Assembly: GCA_001769855.1 (NCBI GenBank)
Contig: MEPP01000021.1
Span: 62,001 to 126,000, forward strand
Length of the DNA: 64,000 nt
DNA from: Bdellovibrionales bacterium GWA2_49_15
Lineage (GTDB): Bacteria; Bdellovibrionota; Bacteriovoracia; Bacteriovoracales; Bacteriovoracaceae
Direction of reading: 5' to 3'
Shown: positions 50,781-59,438 of the stretch, piece by piece
How the letters are laid out: each line of letters starts with the position of its first letter
Position numbering within the stretch: position 1 is the stretch's first letter
Position numbers and translations under genes: made by a program
The notes under the pieces: generated by a model
What the model was told of the DNA's origin: nothing
Database searches by the model: none
What the model saw: the letters and a program-made list of their open reading frames with translations, nothing else

Positions 50781-50784
50781 TCTT

Positions 50785-52074
50785 ATGATGCAAGGGCCAC
50801 AATCGTACACCGTCTCCGAATTTATCTCTGTGGTTAAAGAAATTCTCGAAACTGGCCTCTCCATCGTACAAGTGGAAGGTGAGGTCAGTAATTTAAGTTT
50901 CTCAACCTCTGGGCACGTCTATTTTTCTCTCGTCGATGATGACTCATTGGTAAGTGCCGTCATGTTTAAGTCAGACTTTTTACGTAACCCTCTTGCTCGG
51001 CAGATGAAGGATGGAAGTAAGGTTTGCGTAACTGGAAGTGTGAATGTTTATTCCAAGCGTGGCACATTTCAAATAGTGGTAAGACAGCTGGCGCTCAAGG
51101 GACAGGGCGATTTAAAAGAAAAATTTGAATTGCTTAAGAAAAAACTAGCGACTGAAGGTCTGTTTAATCTTGATACGAAAAAAAAGATTCCTTTTTTTCC
51201 TAGAAAAGTAGCGCTCATAACCGCGCCCAATGGGGCTGCCGTGCGAGACTTTATTAATATCTATGCCCGTCGTGGTGTTTTTATCAAAATCCTTGTCGTT
51301 CCTGTTCTGGTGCAAGGTGAAAAGGCACCGGTAAGTATTATGAAGGGACTCGATTTGGTTTTAAAATACAACCGGGCCAATGAGCAGGACCAGTGTGATG
51401 TGGTGGTGCTGGCGAGGGGCGGAGGAAGTTTAGAGGACTTATGGGCCTTTAACGATGAGGCATTGGCCTACAAGCTCTTTTCTTACCCGATTCCTACTGT
51501 GAGTGCGATTGGTCATGATGTCGATTTTGTTCTGACTGATTATGTGGCCGATTTGCGGGCCGAAACTCCATCCGCTGCCGCTGAAAATTTAACCCAGCAT
51601 CAGGTGGAGATACTTCAACGATTAAGCCAGCTGAAGCGTCGCTTGCGTGATCGTATGATGCTAGGATTAAATGCCAATCAGTCACAGTTAGAAACTCTTC
51701 ATCCTCGAAAGTTAATCCAATATTTTTGGCAATTTTTAAATAGCTATCGCAGGCGTTTAGAAACATGCAATCTTGTCTATCGGGGACGGGAATTAATGGG
51801 GCTGTCCGACTTTTCCCTACGTCTTGAAGAAGCGGTAGAAATGCTCAAAGGTGCCATGACAACGGTTATCCATGCACATGGGGCAAAATTAGATCAGCTC
51901 AATGGAATTCTTGAGGCCACATCACCGCAAAAGGTCCTGGAGAGGGGATATTGCCTGGCCAAATTTCAGTCAAAGCATGTTATCCTTTCAGTGAGTGATT
52001 TTGATAAACTGGACACAAATGCTACACTTTCTCTTGTGTTCCATGATGGAGAAGGGCTTGTTACCAAAACTTAG
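50785..52074 (+). CDS. xseA: Exodeoxyribonuclease VII large subunit
   Basis: The 429-residue subunit of ExoVII degrades single-stranded DNA. It has the N-terminal OB-fold (YTVSEFISVVKEILETG, VQVEGEVSNLSFSTSGHVYFSL), and the catalytic core signatures KIPFFPRKVALITAPNGAAVRDF, VVLARGGGSLEDLWAFNDE, TVSAIGHDVDFVLTDYVADLRAETPSAAAE (catalytic His/Asp/Arg region) and the helical end. The start is taken at the ATG at 50785 (ATG 50788 is possible); a longer frame reaches back to 50668 inside ctpA. The small subunit xseB is not in the window. Confidence 0.95.
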   Translation: MMQGPQSYTVSEFISVVKEILETGLSIVQVEGEVSNLSFSTSGHVYFSLVDDDSLVSAVMFKSDFLRNPLARQMKDGSKVCVTGSVNVYSKRGTFQIVVRQLALKGQGDLKEKFELLKKKLATEGLFNLDTKKKIPFFPRKVALITAPNGAAVRDFINIYARRGVFIKILVVPVLVQGEKAPVSIMKGLDLVLKYNRANEQDQCDVVVLARGGGSLEDLWAFNDEALAYKLFSYPIPTVSAIGHDVDFVLTDYVADLRAETPSAAAENLTQHQVEILQRLSQLKRRLRDRMMLGLNANQSQLETLHPRKLIQYFWQFLNSYRRRLETCNLVYRGRELMGLSDFSLRLEEAVEMLKGAMTTVIHAHGAKLDQLNGILEATSPQKVLERGYCLAKFQSKHVILSVSDFDKLDTNATLSLVFHDGEGLVTKT

Positions 52075-53026
52075 TATTGGATTGGCATTGGTGCTGTTGG
52101 CCTCTTGTGCTGATATTACAAGCATCCAAGGTGCCGCCGGAGAGGAGCAGGCTAACACGACTAGCGTTGCCGCTCCACCCACGCCGGCCCCAGTGGTTGC
52201 GACAGTCGTCCCTTACGCTACTCGCGAAGTGACGATTCGGCCGGGCGAAGTGCAGTTTTTAAAGTTCCAGCGTCCCGCAGCTTTTCCTGAAGGGGAGCTA
52301 TGGTGTGGCGATCAAAAATTTCCTGTTCAGGAGCAAGGTACTGAGCTTATTTCCTTTATTTCAGAAAGTTATTTTTCAGAACTTGAGCGACGGGACTGCT
52401 CCTGGAAAACAGCATCGTTGGTTTATAAGATTGCGAATTTTAGTATTCAGAAGCGCACCTTTCCCCAGGAGTTCCTGAAGGTAAATCCAAGAACCATTGA
52501 ACTTTCCGGACCTGATTTTGAAAGAGTCAAAAGCGAGCAGCAGGTCTTAGGTGTCATCTATGCCAACTCTTCCAAAGTCCTTTTTTTTGAAATGCCCTTT
52601 AAGCGTCCCTTAAAGAGCAGAATCACAAGCTATTACGGTATTCAGAGGCTCTATAATAAAGTAAAAAAAGGTCAGCACTTAGGTATCGATTTTCGCGCCA
52701 GGGTAGGAGTGCCTGTTCCGGCCAGTAATCGGGGCAAGGTCGTTCTCGCCCAAGATTTATTTTTCACTGGGATGACAGTCATTATAGATCATGGTTTAGG
52801 TATTTTTTCTATTTATGGACATCTTTCCTCTATTCTTGTTAATGTTGGGGATATTGTTGTCCCTACCACAATCCTCGGGAATTCGGGTAATACCGGGCGC
52901 GCTTCTGGTCCACACCTCCACTGGGGAGTTAAGGTTGGGCAGCATCTCATCGATGGACTGCAATTGATTGAGATGACGGAAAAGGAATTTGCGCATGGCC
53001 GTCAAAACCTTTCATCAAATATCTAG
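52043..53026 (+). CDS. Lipoprotein M23 (LytM) peptidase, predicted active
   Basis: About 327 residues from the ATG at 52043, overlapping xseA by 32 bases; a TTG at 52058 directly after GGAGAAGGG is an equally good start. The signal peptide ends in the lipobox LLASC. A Pro/Ala linker and a beta-rich domain precede the M23 domain: GQHLGIDFRARVG (first zinc His and Asp), IYGHLSS, and GPHLHWGVKVG (HxH). Unlike the EnvC-like protein at 48301, all zinc ligands are present, so it should cut peptidoglycan cross-links. Its end overlaps the kinase-like gene by 32 bases. Confidence 0.9.
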   Translation: MMEKGLLPKLSIGLALVLLASCADITSIQGAAGEEQANTTSVAAPPTPAPVVATVVPYATREVTIRPGEVQFLKFQRPAAFPEGELWCGDQKFPVQEQGTELISFISESYFSELERRDCSWKTASLVYKIANFSIQKRTFPQEFLKVNPRTIELSGPDFERVKSEQQVLGVIYANSSKVLFFEMPFKRPLKSRITSYYGIQRLYNKVKKGQHLGIDFRARVGVPVPASNRGKVVLAQDLFFTGMTVIIDHGLGIFSIYGHLSSILVNVGDIVVPTTILGNSGNTGRASGPHLHWGVKVGQHLIDGLQLIEMTEKEFAHGRQNLSSNI

Positions 53027-54839
53027 GGAACTCTCTCCATTTGTGCTCTGTGATCTTGACGAGGCATCCTTCGGAATACTTTTACCTGTTTTGAAAAAAT
53101 TTGGTTTCGCCTATACTCGCGTCACTTTTGAGGACCATCGCAAGGTGTCTGCGTTGATAGATAATGGACCTTGCCTGTTACTTTGCCAGGGAGTTGAAGG
53201 CAAATTACCTGCGGTCGTCGAAAGTGCTCATATTCCCACTCTCATTATCGGTGGAACTCTCGTCGATATTGATTCTTATCCTTTTCCCGTGGTGTGGATG
53301 GAAAAAACAGAGATGGATTTGGATACCTGTGATTTTTTCATCGGTAGAATTTGGGCCGCGCGCATAGATGAGCTGCAGAAAGATTTTCGAGATTTTTGGG
53401 AGAATATTAAAAAGAAATCCAATAGAGATCTGAAAAAAAAATTCGAACTGCAAAGTACTACCGACCATTCCAGAAAAGAATTGTGGAGCGTATTATCGCA
53501 GATTTCCTCTCGCGTCTTAAACTTTTTGAAAGTTCAGATAGATTCTTCAAAAAGTTTGTCTGCATCGATAGAGAATTATTTGGAGAACCATCCTGATCTT
53601 GTGTGCATTTACAAGGGGAGCTTTTTTGGAGAATTTGATTTGTCCAAAATCAAACCCTCAATGCACAAAAATAGCTATCTATTTCTTCTGTGGAAAGATG
53701 ATTGGCCTCTTCTGATGATCTGTACTGAAGTTCAGATCATCAAAGAGAATTGCAATGTCGGCCCGCAATTTTCAATCATTCTCCAGCAAGAACTTTCGAT
53801 TATCGCTGATCTTTTATTTAAATTCGGACCAGGCCCCCACACTCCTTGGCAGGGTATTTTCAATAGTATTCCGGTCCCTATGGCAGTCTTCAGTAAGGAA
53901 GGTGAAATTTTAATTCATAATAAGGAGTTCACCCGCTTACCCCTGGGACAGGCAGAATTGCAACTCGCGATGAAGGAAGATTTATTTGAAGCAGCAGGGG
54001 AAACAATCAGAATATTCAAGGAGACCATTCCATTTTCAGGGCAAGAGCATCTTCTCATGACCTTTCTGACCATAGATTCTCTCGTCCAGCTCGGCCACAA
54101 TTCCCCTCGTCGAGATACAGTGAAAGACCTGGGAATTATCGCCGGCTCCCTGGCACATGAGTTGAACAACCCAATTGCCGGCATCATGACGGCCGTGTCT
54201 GTGCTCGAAACTGATTCCCAATCGAGCGAGGAAGTTAAGCAGGAGCTTGAGGAAATTAAAAAGTGTGCTTTGCGCTGTCAAGAGCTCATTCATATTTTCT
54301 TAGGACTATCCCGGGTAAATTTGCACAGTGAACCGGCGCATGAGATGGGCCATGATGTTCATCACGTTTTGGAGCAGGCGGTAAATTTACTTCGTTTTCG
54401 CATGGTCGAATCCGGCATTACTCTTGATATCAGAAATGGGCCAGGTACGGCAGGGATGCCAACTTTGCGTGTTGTGAATTCGTCAGTTTTAGCAATGATT
54501 TTTTATCTTCTTCTAAATCACCTTTTATCCTGGCGTGCGCATAAAACCCTGGTACAAAAAGGTCACCGGATTGTGAATGGGCGCTCCGGTCCCCTGTCGT
54601 TTGAAAATAGTCATCTCATTATCAACTTCCAAACAACAGAAAATTATTTTTCCTTTTCGCTCAAGGAGGCCCCTCCAGTGGAAATCTTTTTGAAAAATAA
54701 ACTTTTCCTGCATCTCCTGGAACTCATCAAAATTGAAATTCGTGTTGCTGAAAACACGATCCAACTTGGGCCGTCCCCGATTCAGAAACGGTTAAAGGCC
54801 GATATTCCCGCCGAAATTGAGGAGTTTAAACTGATATGA
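52995..54839 (+). CDS. Histidine-kinase-like protein with degenerate ATP-binding domain
   Basis: The 614-residue cytoplasmic protein has an unrecognised N-terminal half, a PAS-like part (about 290-345: IFNSIPVPMAVFSKEGEILIHN), and a HisKA phosphoacceptor helix DLGIIAGSLAHELNNPIAGIM with the conserved His (H388). Beyond that the HATPase region is degenerate: the N-box reads IFYLLLNHLLSW with no second Asn, and no DxGxG (G1) or GxG (G2) box is visible before the end. It may be phosphorylated by another kinase, or act as a scaffold. The ATG at 52995 follows AAGGA. It overlaps crcB by 4 bases. No receiver partner gene is adjacent. Confidence 0.75.
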   Translation: MAVKTFHQISRELSPFVLCDLDEASFGILLPVLKKFGFAYTRVTFEDHRKVSALIDNGPCLLLCQGVEGKLPAVVESAHIPTLIIGGTLVDIDSYPFPVVWMEKTEMDLDTCDFFIGRIWAARIDELQKDFRDFWENIKKKSNRDLKKKFELQSTTDHSRKELWSVLSQISSRVLNFLKVQIDSSKSLSASIENYLENHPDLVCIYKGSFFGEFDLSKIKPSMHKNSYLFLLWKDDWPLLMICTEVQIIKENCNVGPQFSIILQQELSIIADLLFKFGPGPHTPWQGIFNSIPVPMAVFSKEGEILIHNKEFTRLPLGQAELQLAMKEDLFEAAGETIRIFKETIPFSGQEHLLMTFLTIDSLVQLGHNSPRRDTVKDLGIIAGSLAHELNNPIAGIMTAVSVLETDSQSSEEVKQELEEIKKCALRCQELIHIFLGLSRVNLHSEPAHEMGHDVHHVLEQAVNLLRFRMVESGITLDIRNGPGTAGMPTLRVVNSSVLAMIFYLLLNHLLSWRAHKTLVQKGHRIVNGRSGPLSFENSHLIINFQTTENYFSFSLKEAPPVEIFLKNKLFLHLLELIKIEIRVAENTIQLGPSPIQKRLKADIPAEIEEFKLI

Positions 54840-55192
54840 GTATGCTTATGGTCTTTCTTGGAGGCGGATTTGGATCTCTTTTGCGTTTCGGGCTCTGCAA
54901 GCTCTCGTATGCAATATGGGACGAGATTTGGCCAGCCACCTGTATGGTCAATATTTTTGGTTCTCTTACCTATCTTTTCTTGGCGACAAAATTCCCCAGC
55001 ATGCCAGCTCAGTATAATGAGTTAATTAAAATCGGAATGTTGGGAGGACTTACAACTTTTAGTACATTCAGCTACGAGATATTTTCCTTGGTTCAAAAAG
55101 GGCAAATGGCCAACGCCGCACTGGTTTTTGGTTTAAATATATTGTTTGGGATAGCGATGGGCATTTGGATTTTTGGCCAAAAAGTCATTTAG
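54836..55192 (+). CDS. crcB: CrcB/Fluc fluoride channel
   Basis: The 118-residue four-helix membrane protein exports fluoride as a dual-topology dimer. Family markers are GGGFGSLLRFGLCKL, the asparagine in VNIFGSLTYLF, and GGLTTFSTFSYEIFSL with the Na-binding and Phe-box region. It starts inside the stop of the kinase-like gene (ATGA), with no fluoride-riboswitch-like leader. Its last 60 bases overlap the convergent exonuclease gene. Confidence 0.93.
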   Translation: MSMLMVFLGGGFGSLLRFGLCKLSYAIWDEIWPATCMVNIFGSLTYLFLATKFPSMPAQYNELIKIGMLGGLTTFSTFSYEIFSLVQKGQMANAALVFGLNILFGIAMGIWIFGQKVI

Positions 55193-56491
55193 GGTTTCAA
55201 AAAACTTTTCAGGATCTTTTTGCGGGATATTTTTCTTGAAAAGAATCACGCCCGATTGATCAGATTGCAAACATTGTTCCAGGTAATCAAAATAAAATTC
55301 CCGAAGTGGGCCTTGCATGAGAAGACTTTTATTTCTCATGGAAAGAAGCTTGTCAGCTCGAGAGTTCATAAATTGTAACAACTTTTTTTGGTGCCCGGGG
55401 TAGCGAAAGATAAGAAGATTTTTAGGGGAAAAGGCGAGGACGGGCACGACAATCATTTGATCAGGTACGAGATGAGTCGTAACTAAAAAATCGCCAACAT
55501 TTTGCTCATTCCAGGCAATGAGTTGCTCCTCCGACATGTTCTTGCCTTTTTTGCTCAGTCCACTTTTTTGGCAATGAAGCTCGGTTAGAAATTGGATGAT
55601 TTCCCCTCGGTGATGCGTTTCCACCCTAGGATAGATACCTGTGAAATGCATCAGGGCCTCGGTGAAGTTTCCAAAGAGACGGACGGAGGCCATTTCCCAA
55701 TTATCCTTGGTAAGTTGCTGCTTGATAAAGGCGAGCTGCTTCTGGGCCTTGACATTATCGCCGGGTGTGCAGGGGATGGAGCTGAGGATAATTCCCTTCG
55801 GGCCTTTGAGGGTAAAAAGATAGGCGCATCGTGGGCGTGAGATGCGCTCGAGAATTTCGTCAATATTGTGCTCTCCCTTCTTGAAGTGAGATCGATCCAA
55901 TTCATATTTATTGCGCGGATAATAAAGGTGATTAACTTTTGTAATTCCCTTTTCAATGAAAATACCCATATATGTTTGCAGAAGCTGTGCGCACGCCATG
56001 GCATCATCCAGTGCCCGATGTGCCTTCTTATGGCCTATTTCAAAAATGCGACTCATAAAATTAAGATTGGTATTGAGTAGATTGGGAATTAAATACTTGG
56101 TCATTAAGTTGGTGCACATACTGCGATTGGTGAGGGTCGGCAAATTTAAGCGCTGAAGGACAGAGTTAAAGAAGGGTACATCAAAGGAAACATTATGGGC
56201 GACTAGGATGCAATCATCCATAAAGGTGAGAATTTCTTGAATAACTTCCTCGATCTGTGGGGCATCTTTGACATCCTCCTCACGAATCGTGGTTAACTTT
56301 TGGATAAACTCAGGAATTTTTACATCCGGCTTGATGAGGTAATTTCGCTTGTCCACAATTTGCAGGTTTTCAATTCGAACCAGACCGATTTCAATAATGC
56401 TGTCGGTTTTTTGATTGCCGCCTGTCGTTTCTAAATCGAAGACACAAAATTTTAACTGCGAAAGCAACTCACGGGAAGACTGAATATCCAT
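55133..56491 (-). CDS. DEDDh 3'-5' exonuclease (DnaQ-like) with C-terminal extension
   Basis: About 452 residues from the ATG complementary to 56489-56491, which has AAAAGG 6 bases before it; the ATG at 56509 is an alternative. The N-terminal 190 residues are a DEDDh exonuclease: Exo I FCVFDLETTGG, Exo II VAHNVSFDVPFF and Exo III HRALDDAMACAQLL. The following 260 residues (for example RPRCAYLFTLKGPKGIIL) are not recognised; fusions of DnaQ-like domains to UvrC/GIY-YIG parts exist, but the GIY-YIG motif is not seen here. A role in DNA repair or proofreading is likely. Its 3' end overlaps crcB by 60 bases. Confidence 0.82.
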   Translation of the reverse strand: MDIQSSRELLSQLKFCVFDLETTGGNQKTDSIIEIGLVRIENLQIVDKRNYLIKPDVKIPEFIQKLTTIREEDVKDAPQIEEVIQEILTFMDDCILVAHNVSFDVPFFNSVLQRLNLPTLTNRSMCTNLMTKYLIPNLLNTNLNFMSRIFEIGHKKAHRALDDAMACAQLLQTYMGIFIEKGITKVNHLYYPRNKYELDRSHFKKGEHNIDEILERISRPRCAYLFTLKGPKGIILSSIPCTPGDNVKAQKQLAFIKQQLTKDNWEMASVRLFGNFTEALMHFTGIYPRVETHHRGEIIQFLTELHCQKSGLSKKGKNMSEEQLIAWNEQNVGDFLVTTHLVPDQMIVVPVLAFSPKNLLIFRYPGHQKKLLQFMNSRADKLLSMRNKSLLMQGPLREFYFDYLEQCLQSDQSGVILFKKNIPQKDPEKFFETLNDFLAKNPNAHRYPKQYI

Positions 56492-56537
56492 ATACAACCT
56501 TTTGAGCATTCGCCCAAAATAGCTATCTTGATAGCTA

Positions 56538-57365
56538 TTAAAACTTCTGTTCTTTGATTAGTGTAATTCCTTCGCACAGAAGATTGCTAAACTGTTCCAT
56601 GACCTTGGCGGCCATTGCCTTTACGTCATCATGGCTCAAGGCCTTTTGTTCTATACCGGCAGCCATATTCGTAATGCAGGAAATACCGCACACCTTTAGG
56701 CCTAGATGATTGGCTGCGATGGCTTCCGGCACGGTGGACATTCCCACCATGTCGGCACCCATGATTTTCAGCATTCGAATTTCCGCCGGAGTTTCGTAGG
56801 TCGGTCCAAGGAGGGCCAGGTAAACTCCTTTTTTAATTTCTCGTCCAAGATTGAGATAAGCTTTCTGAAAAATATTTCGCAGGTCTTTGGCATAGGCTTC
56901 TGTCATATCGGGAAAGCGGGGTCCCAATTCCGCAATATTTGGTCCGACCAGAGGGTTTTGCCCCATAAGATTAATATGATCTTCAATGAGAACTAAATCT
57001 CCGGGACGAAAGGTCGGGTTGATTCCGCCGGCGGCATTGGTCAGAATGAGAATTTCAATCCCCAAGGTGGCCATGACACGAGTTGGGAAGACAATGTCTT
57101 CCATGGGATGTCCCTCATAAACATGCAATCGGCCCTGCAAAACAACGCAGGGAACTCCGGCGATCGTTCCAAGGATGAGCCGACCTTCGTGACCTTCCAC
57201 CGTGCAATCTTTGAAATGGGGAATTTTGCCGTAGGGAATGATGATAGGATTTTGAATTCGCTCCACAAAAGCACCGAGCCCTGATCCCAGCACCAGCCCT
57301 ACGCGCGGAACGACATTGGTGACGGTTTTGATGTATTGGGCCGCCTCTTTGAGTTTCTTATACAT
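56538..57365 (-). CDS. punA: Purine nucleoside phosphorylase
   Basis: The 275-residue trimeric-type enzyme splits purine nucleosides with phosphate. Signatures include GLVLGSGLGAF, PHFKDCTVEGHEGRLILG, LQGRLHVYEGHPM, ILTNAAGGINPTFRPGDLVLIEDHINLMGQNPL (outline), GPTYETPAEIRML and VGMSTVPEAIAANHLGLKV, all typical of the PNP trimer family. It overlaps deoA by 8 bases. The pair forms a nucleoside salvage or degradation unit, useful to an organism that consumes DNA from other cells. Confidence 0.95.
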   Translation of the reverse strand: MYKKLKEAAQYIKTVTNVVPRVGLVLGSGLGAFVERIQNPIIIPYGKIPHFKDCTVEGHEGRLILGTIAGVPCVVLQGRLHVYEGHPMEDIVFPTRVMATLGIEILILTNAAGGINPTFRPGDLVLIEDHINLMGQNPLVGPNIAELGPRFPDMTEAYAKDLRNIFQKAYLNLGREIKKGVYLALLGPTYETPAEIRMLKIMGADMVGMSTVPEAIAANHLGLKVCGISCITNMAAGIEQKALSHDDVKAMAAKVMEQFSNLLCEGITLIKEQKF

Positions 57366-58737
57366 GCTTAAAGCTCCGTTTGATGGATGTCTCCAGAATT
57401 AGTTTGCGCTTTGGCGAAGGAGATGGGGAGATTTTAAAAATTTCGTCATATGAATTTTGGATAAAGCTGTTTACCAAATCGGTTTGATGGGCGTGGTGGT
57501 AGATGTAAGCAATCGGCTCACCCTTGTTAATTTGCTCACCCCAGTGTTTTTCCAACACAATCCCGACTGAATGATCAATTTTATCTTCTTTTCTTTTTCG
57601 GCCGCCACCCATCTCCACTAAAAAGAGGCCCAACTCAATCGGGGCGATTTTGTGAAAGTAACCTTTTTTCTTGGCCAGAATCGGGGTCTTCACCGGGGCA
57701 ATGGGCAAAATCTCGTAATGATCGATCAAATTATCGGGACCATTTTGCCAGGTGATCATTTTTTGAAACCATGAGAGACCTTCGCCACTATTAAGCACTT
57801 TTGTAACCTGCTTGATGCCCTCTGCGTGAGTTTTTGCCAAGCCTGCCAAATACACCATGCCTCCTGCCAGATGCAGTGACACTAACTTTAAATCTTCTGG
57901 CCCTCGCCCCTTGAGGACTTCAATACATTCGATAACCTCGAGCGAATTTCCAATGGCCCTGCCCAAAGGGACGGACATGTCGGTAATAGAAGCGAGAACA
58001 TCGCGCTTAAAACGCGCTCCCGTTTCCGTCAGACTTTTCATCAGCAGACGTGCGCTCTTAATATCTTTCATGAAAGCGCCTCTTCCCACTTTGATATCGA
58101 AGACAAAACCCCGAGCGCCTTCGGCTAATTTTTTGCTCATGATTGAAGCCGTGATCAAGGGAATACTTTCTACTGTCGCCGTGACATCGCGAAGGGCATA
58201 CATTCGTTTATCGGCAGGCGCGATTTCTTCGGTTTGACCCATTAAAACCAGCCCGTTGGTATAGAGATTTTTCTCAAACTCGTTGAGAGTAAGACCGGAG
58301 TTAAAGTTGGGAATGGCTTCAATCTTATCTACCGTTCCTCCGGTATGTCCAAGACCTCGACCTGCAATCATGGGGACTTTCACACCGCAAGCGCAGGCCA
58401 GCGGGGCGACGATGAAAGAGGTTTTATCACCCACACCACCGGTGGAATGCTTATCGATGACATGGGCATTTTTAAGTTCCAGAACTCGACCGGAATATAA
58501 CATGGTGTTAGTGAGGGCAGCCGTTTCTTTTTTATCCATGCCTTTCAAATAAATGGCCATGAGCATTGCCGACATCTGATAGTCAGCGATCTGTCCACTT
58601 AAGTATTGATCAATGAACCATTGGATTTCACTTTTACTCAAGTTCTTTCCGTCACGTTTTTTGGCAATCAGACTTGCGGGTGAGAGCTTGGGTAGTTCCT
58701 CGTCTTCACTGGATTTTTTTTTATGCTTAGTATTCAT
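57358..58737 (-). CDS. deoA: Thymidine/pyrimidine-nucleoside phosphorylase
   Basis: The 459-residue enzyme splits thymidine, or uridine as well, with phosphate to base and pentose-1-phosphate. Its signatures are LIAKKRDGKNLSKSEIQWF, the phosphate-binding KHSTGGVGDKTSFIVAPLACACGVKVPMIAGRGLGHTGGTVDK (in outline; key residues K-H-S-T-G-G), RDVTATVESIPLITASIMSKKLAEG and VKVGRGAFMK. The deoxyribose or uridine preference cannot be read. The ATG complementary to 58735-58737 was chosen; an in-frame TTG at 58767 is upstream. It heads the transcript with punA. Confidence 0.93.
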   Translation of the reverse strand: MNTKHKKKSSEDEELPKLSPASLIAKKRDGKNLSKSEIQWFIDQYLSGQIADYQMSAMLMAIYLKGMDKKETAALTNTMLYSGRVLELKNAHVIDKHSTGGVGDKTSFIVAPLACACGVKVPMIAGRGLGHTGGTVDKIEAIPNFNSGLTLNEFEKNLYTNGLVLMGQTEEIAPADKRMYALRDVTATVESIPLITASIMSKKLAEGARGFVFDIKVGRGAFMKDIKSARLLMKSLTETGARFKRDVLASITDMSVPLGRAIGNSLEVIECIEVLKGRGPEDLKLVSLHLAGGMVYLAGLAKTHAEGIKQVTKVLNSGEGLSWFQKMITWQNGPDNLIDHYEILPIAPVKTPILAKKKGYFHKIAPIELGLFLVEMGGGRKRKEDKIDHSVGIVLEKHWGEQINKGEPIAYIYHHAHQTDLVNSFIQNSYDEIFKISPSPSPKRKLILETSIKRSFKHV

Positions 58738-58763
58738 GTCTTGACTCAATGGTTTGAAAACGG

Positions 58764-58808
58764 CCAATATATTCCAATATATCTATGACTAATATTGTTT
58801 AACGTTAA
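58764..58808. promoter_or_regulatory. Repeats in the deoA upstream region
   Basis: The 9-base direct repeat CCAATATAT occurs twice (58764-58772 and 58774-58782), 10 bases (about one helix turn) apart, and a perfect palindrome TTAACGTTAA lies at 58799-58808. They lie between the divergent deoA and the membrane protein gene and may be binding sites of a nucleoside-responsive regulator. Confidence 0.35.
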
Positions 58809-58878
58809 TTATCATCTCCTTCTGTTCAGGATGTAAATTGGAGATGTAAATATACTGTTTTTGAACGGGGTTGTGATC

Positions 58879-59364
58879 ATGGCCTATGGGAGCAGAGAAA
58901 CCACTGGAGAATTGCCAAGGCAGGTGCCAGTGCGGAAACTCCTCTTCGGGCTGCTCACATACTTTTGTTTAATCCATTCAGTAGCATGGGCCCAGCAAGA
59001 GCAAATATCATCCGTGGGCGATGAATCCTTGCGGGATATGTATATTGTTCTGGGGACGACGGCGGTCGGGGCAACGCTTGGATTGTCCACTCTCTCCTTT
59101 GTCGAAGAGCCGGGGCATCATTTAAAAAACGTTATTGTCGGCGGCGCATTGGGAATTATTGTTGGGGTCGGGGTAGTGGCTTACATGCAGGCCAATAAGT
59201 CACGTGACCTCTATCTGGAAGGTGGGGGCGAAGAAGGGGCTCCAGAAGGAGCTTTGATTCCGAAGCTGGAAGAGCTGAGTCCGATGGCCGATGCCTCAGA
59301 GTACTACAAGAAAAAAAGTGGCGGTAATAAAAATCCGCTTATCACCTTTTCCTTCAGCTTTTAG
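58879..59364 (+). CDS. Small membrane protein, function unknown
   Basis: A 161-residue protein from the ATG at 58879. A basic N-terminus leads into a signal-peptide-like helix (about 21-38, LLFGLLTYFCLIHSVAWAQ). A second hydrophobic segment pair follows (about 58-78 and 85-105, VLGTTAVGATLGLSTLSFV and IVGGALGIIVGVGVVAYM), glycine-rich as in membrane hairpins. The end is Gly/Glu-rich and polar. No family recognised. It is 142 bases from the divergent deoA start and 75 bases before rng. Confidence 0.55.
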   Translation: MAYGSRETTGELPRQVPVRKLLFGLLTYFCLIHSVAWAQQEQISSVGDESLRDMYIVLGTTAVGATLGLSTLSFVEEPGHHLKNVIVGGALGIIVGVGVVAYMQANKSRDLYLEGGGEEGAPEGALIPKLEELSPMADASEYYKKKSGGNKNPLITFSFSF

Positions 59365-59438
59365 AATTTTATAAGGATCGCAAGTGGTGGCCTCGGCCAT
59401 CGCGGGAATTGCACGAATTCCCTCTTGTTGAAAAAGTC

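Noticed and set aside
54780-54840. Fluoride riboswitch before crcB
   Set aside because: crcB starts in the stop codon of the previous gene, so there is no leader that could hold the aptamer.
55641-56080. Forward frames inside the exonuclease gene
   Set aside because: They lie opposite the DEDDh motifs and the unassigned C-terminal part of one continuous reverse gene.
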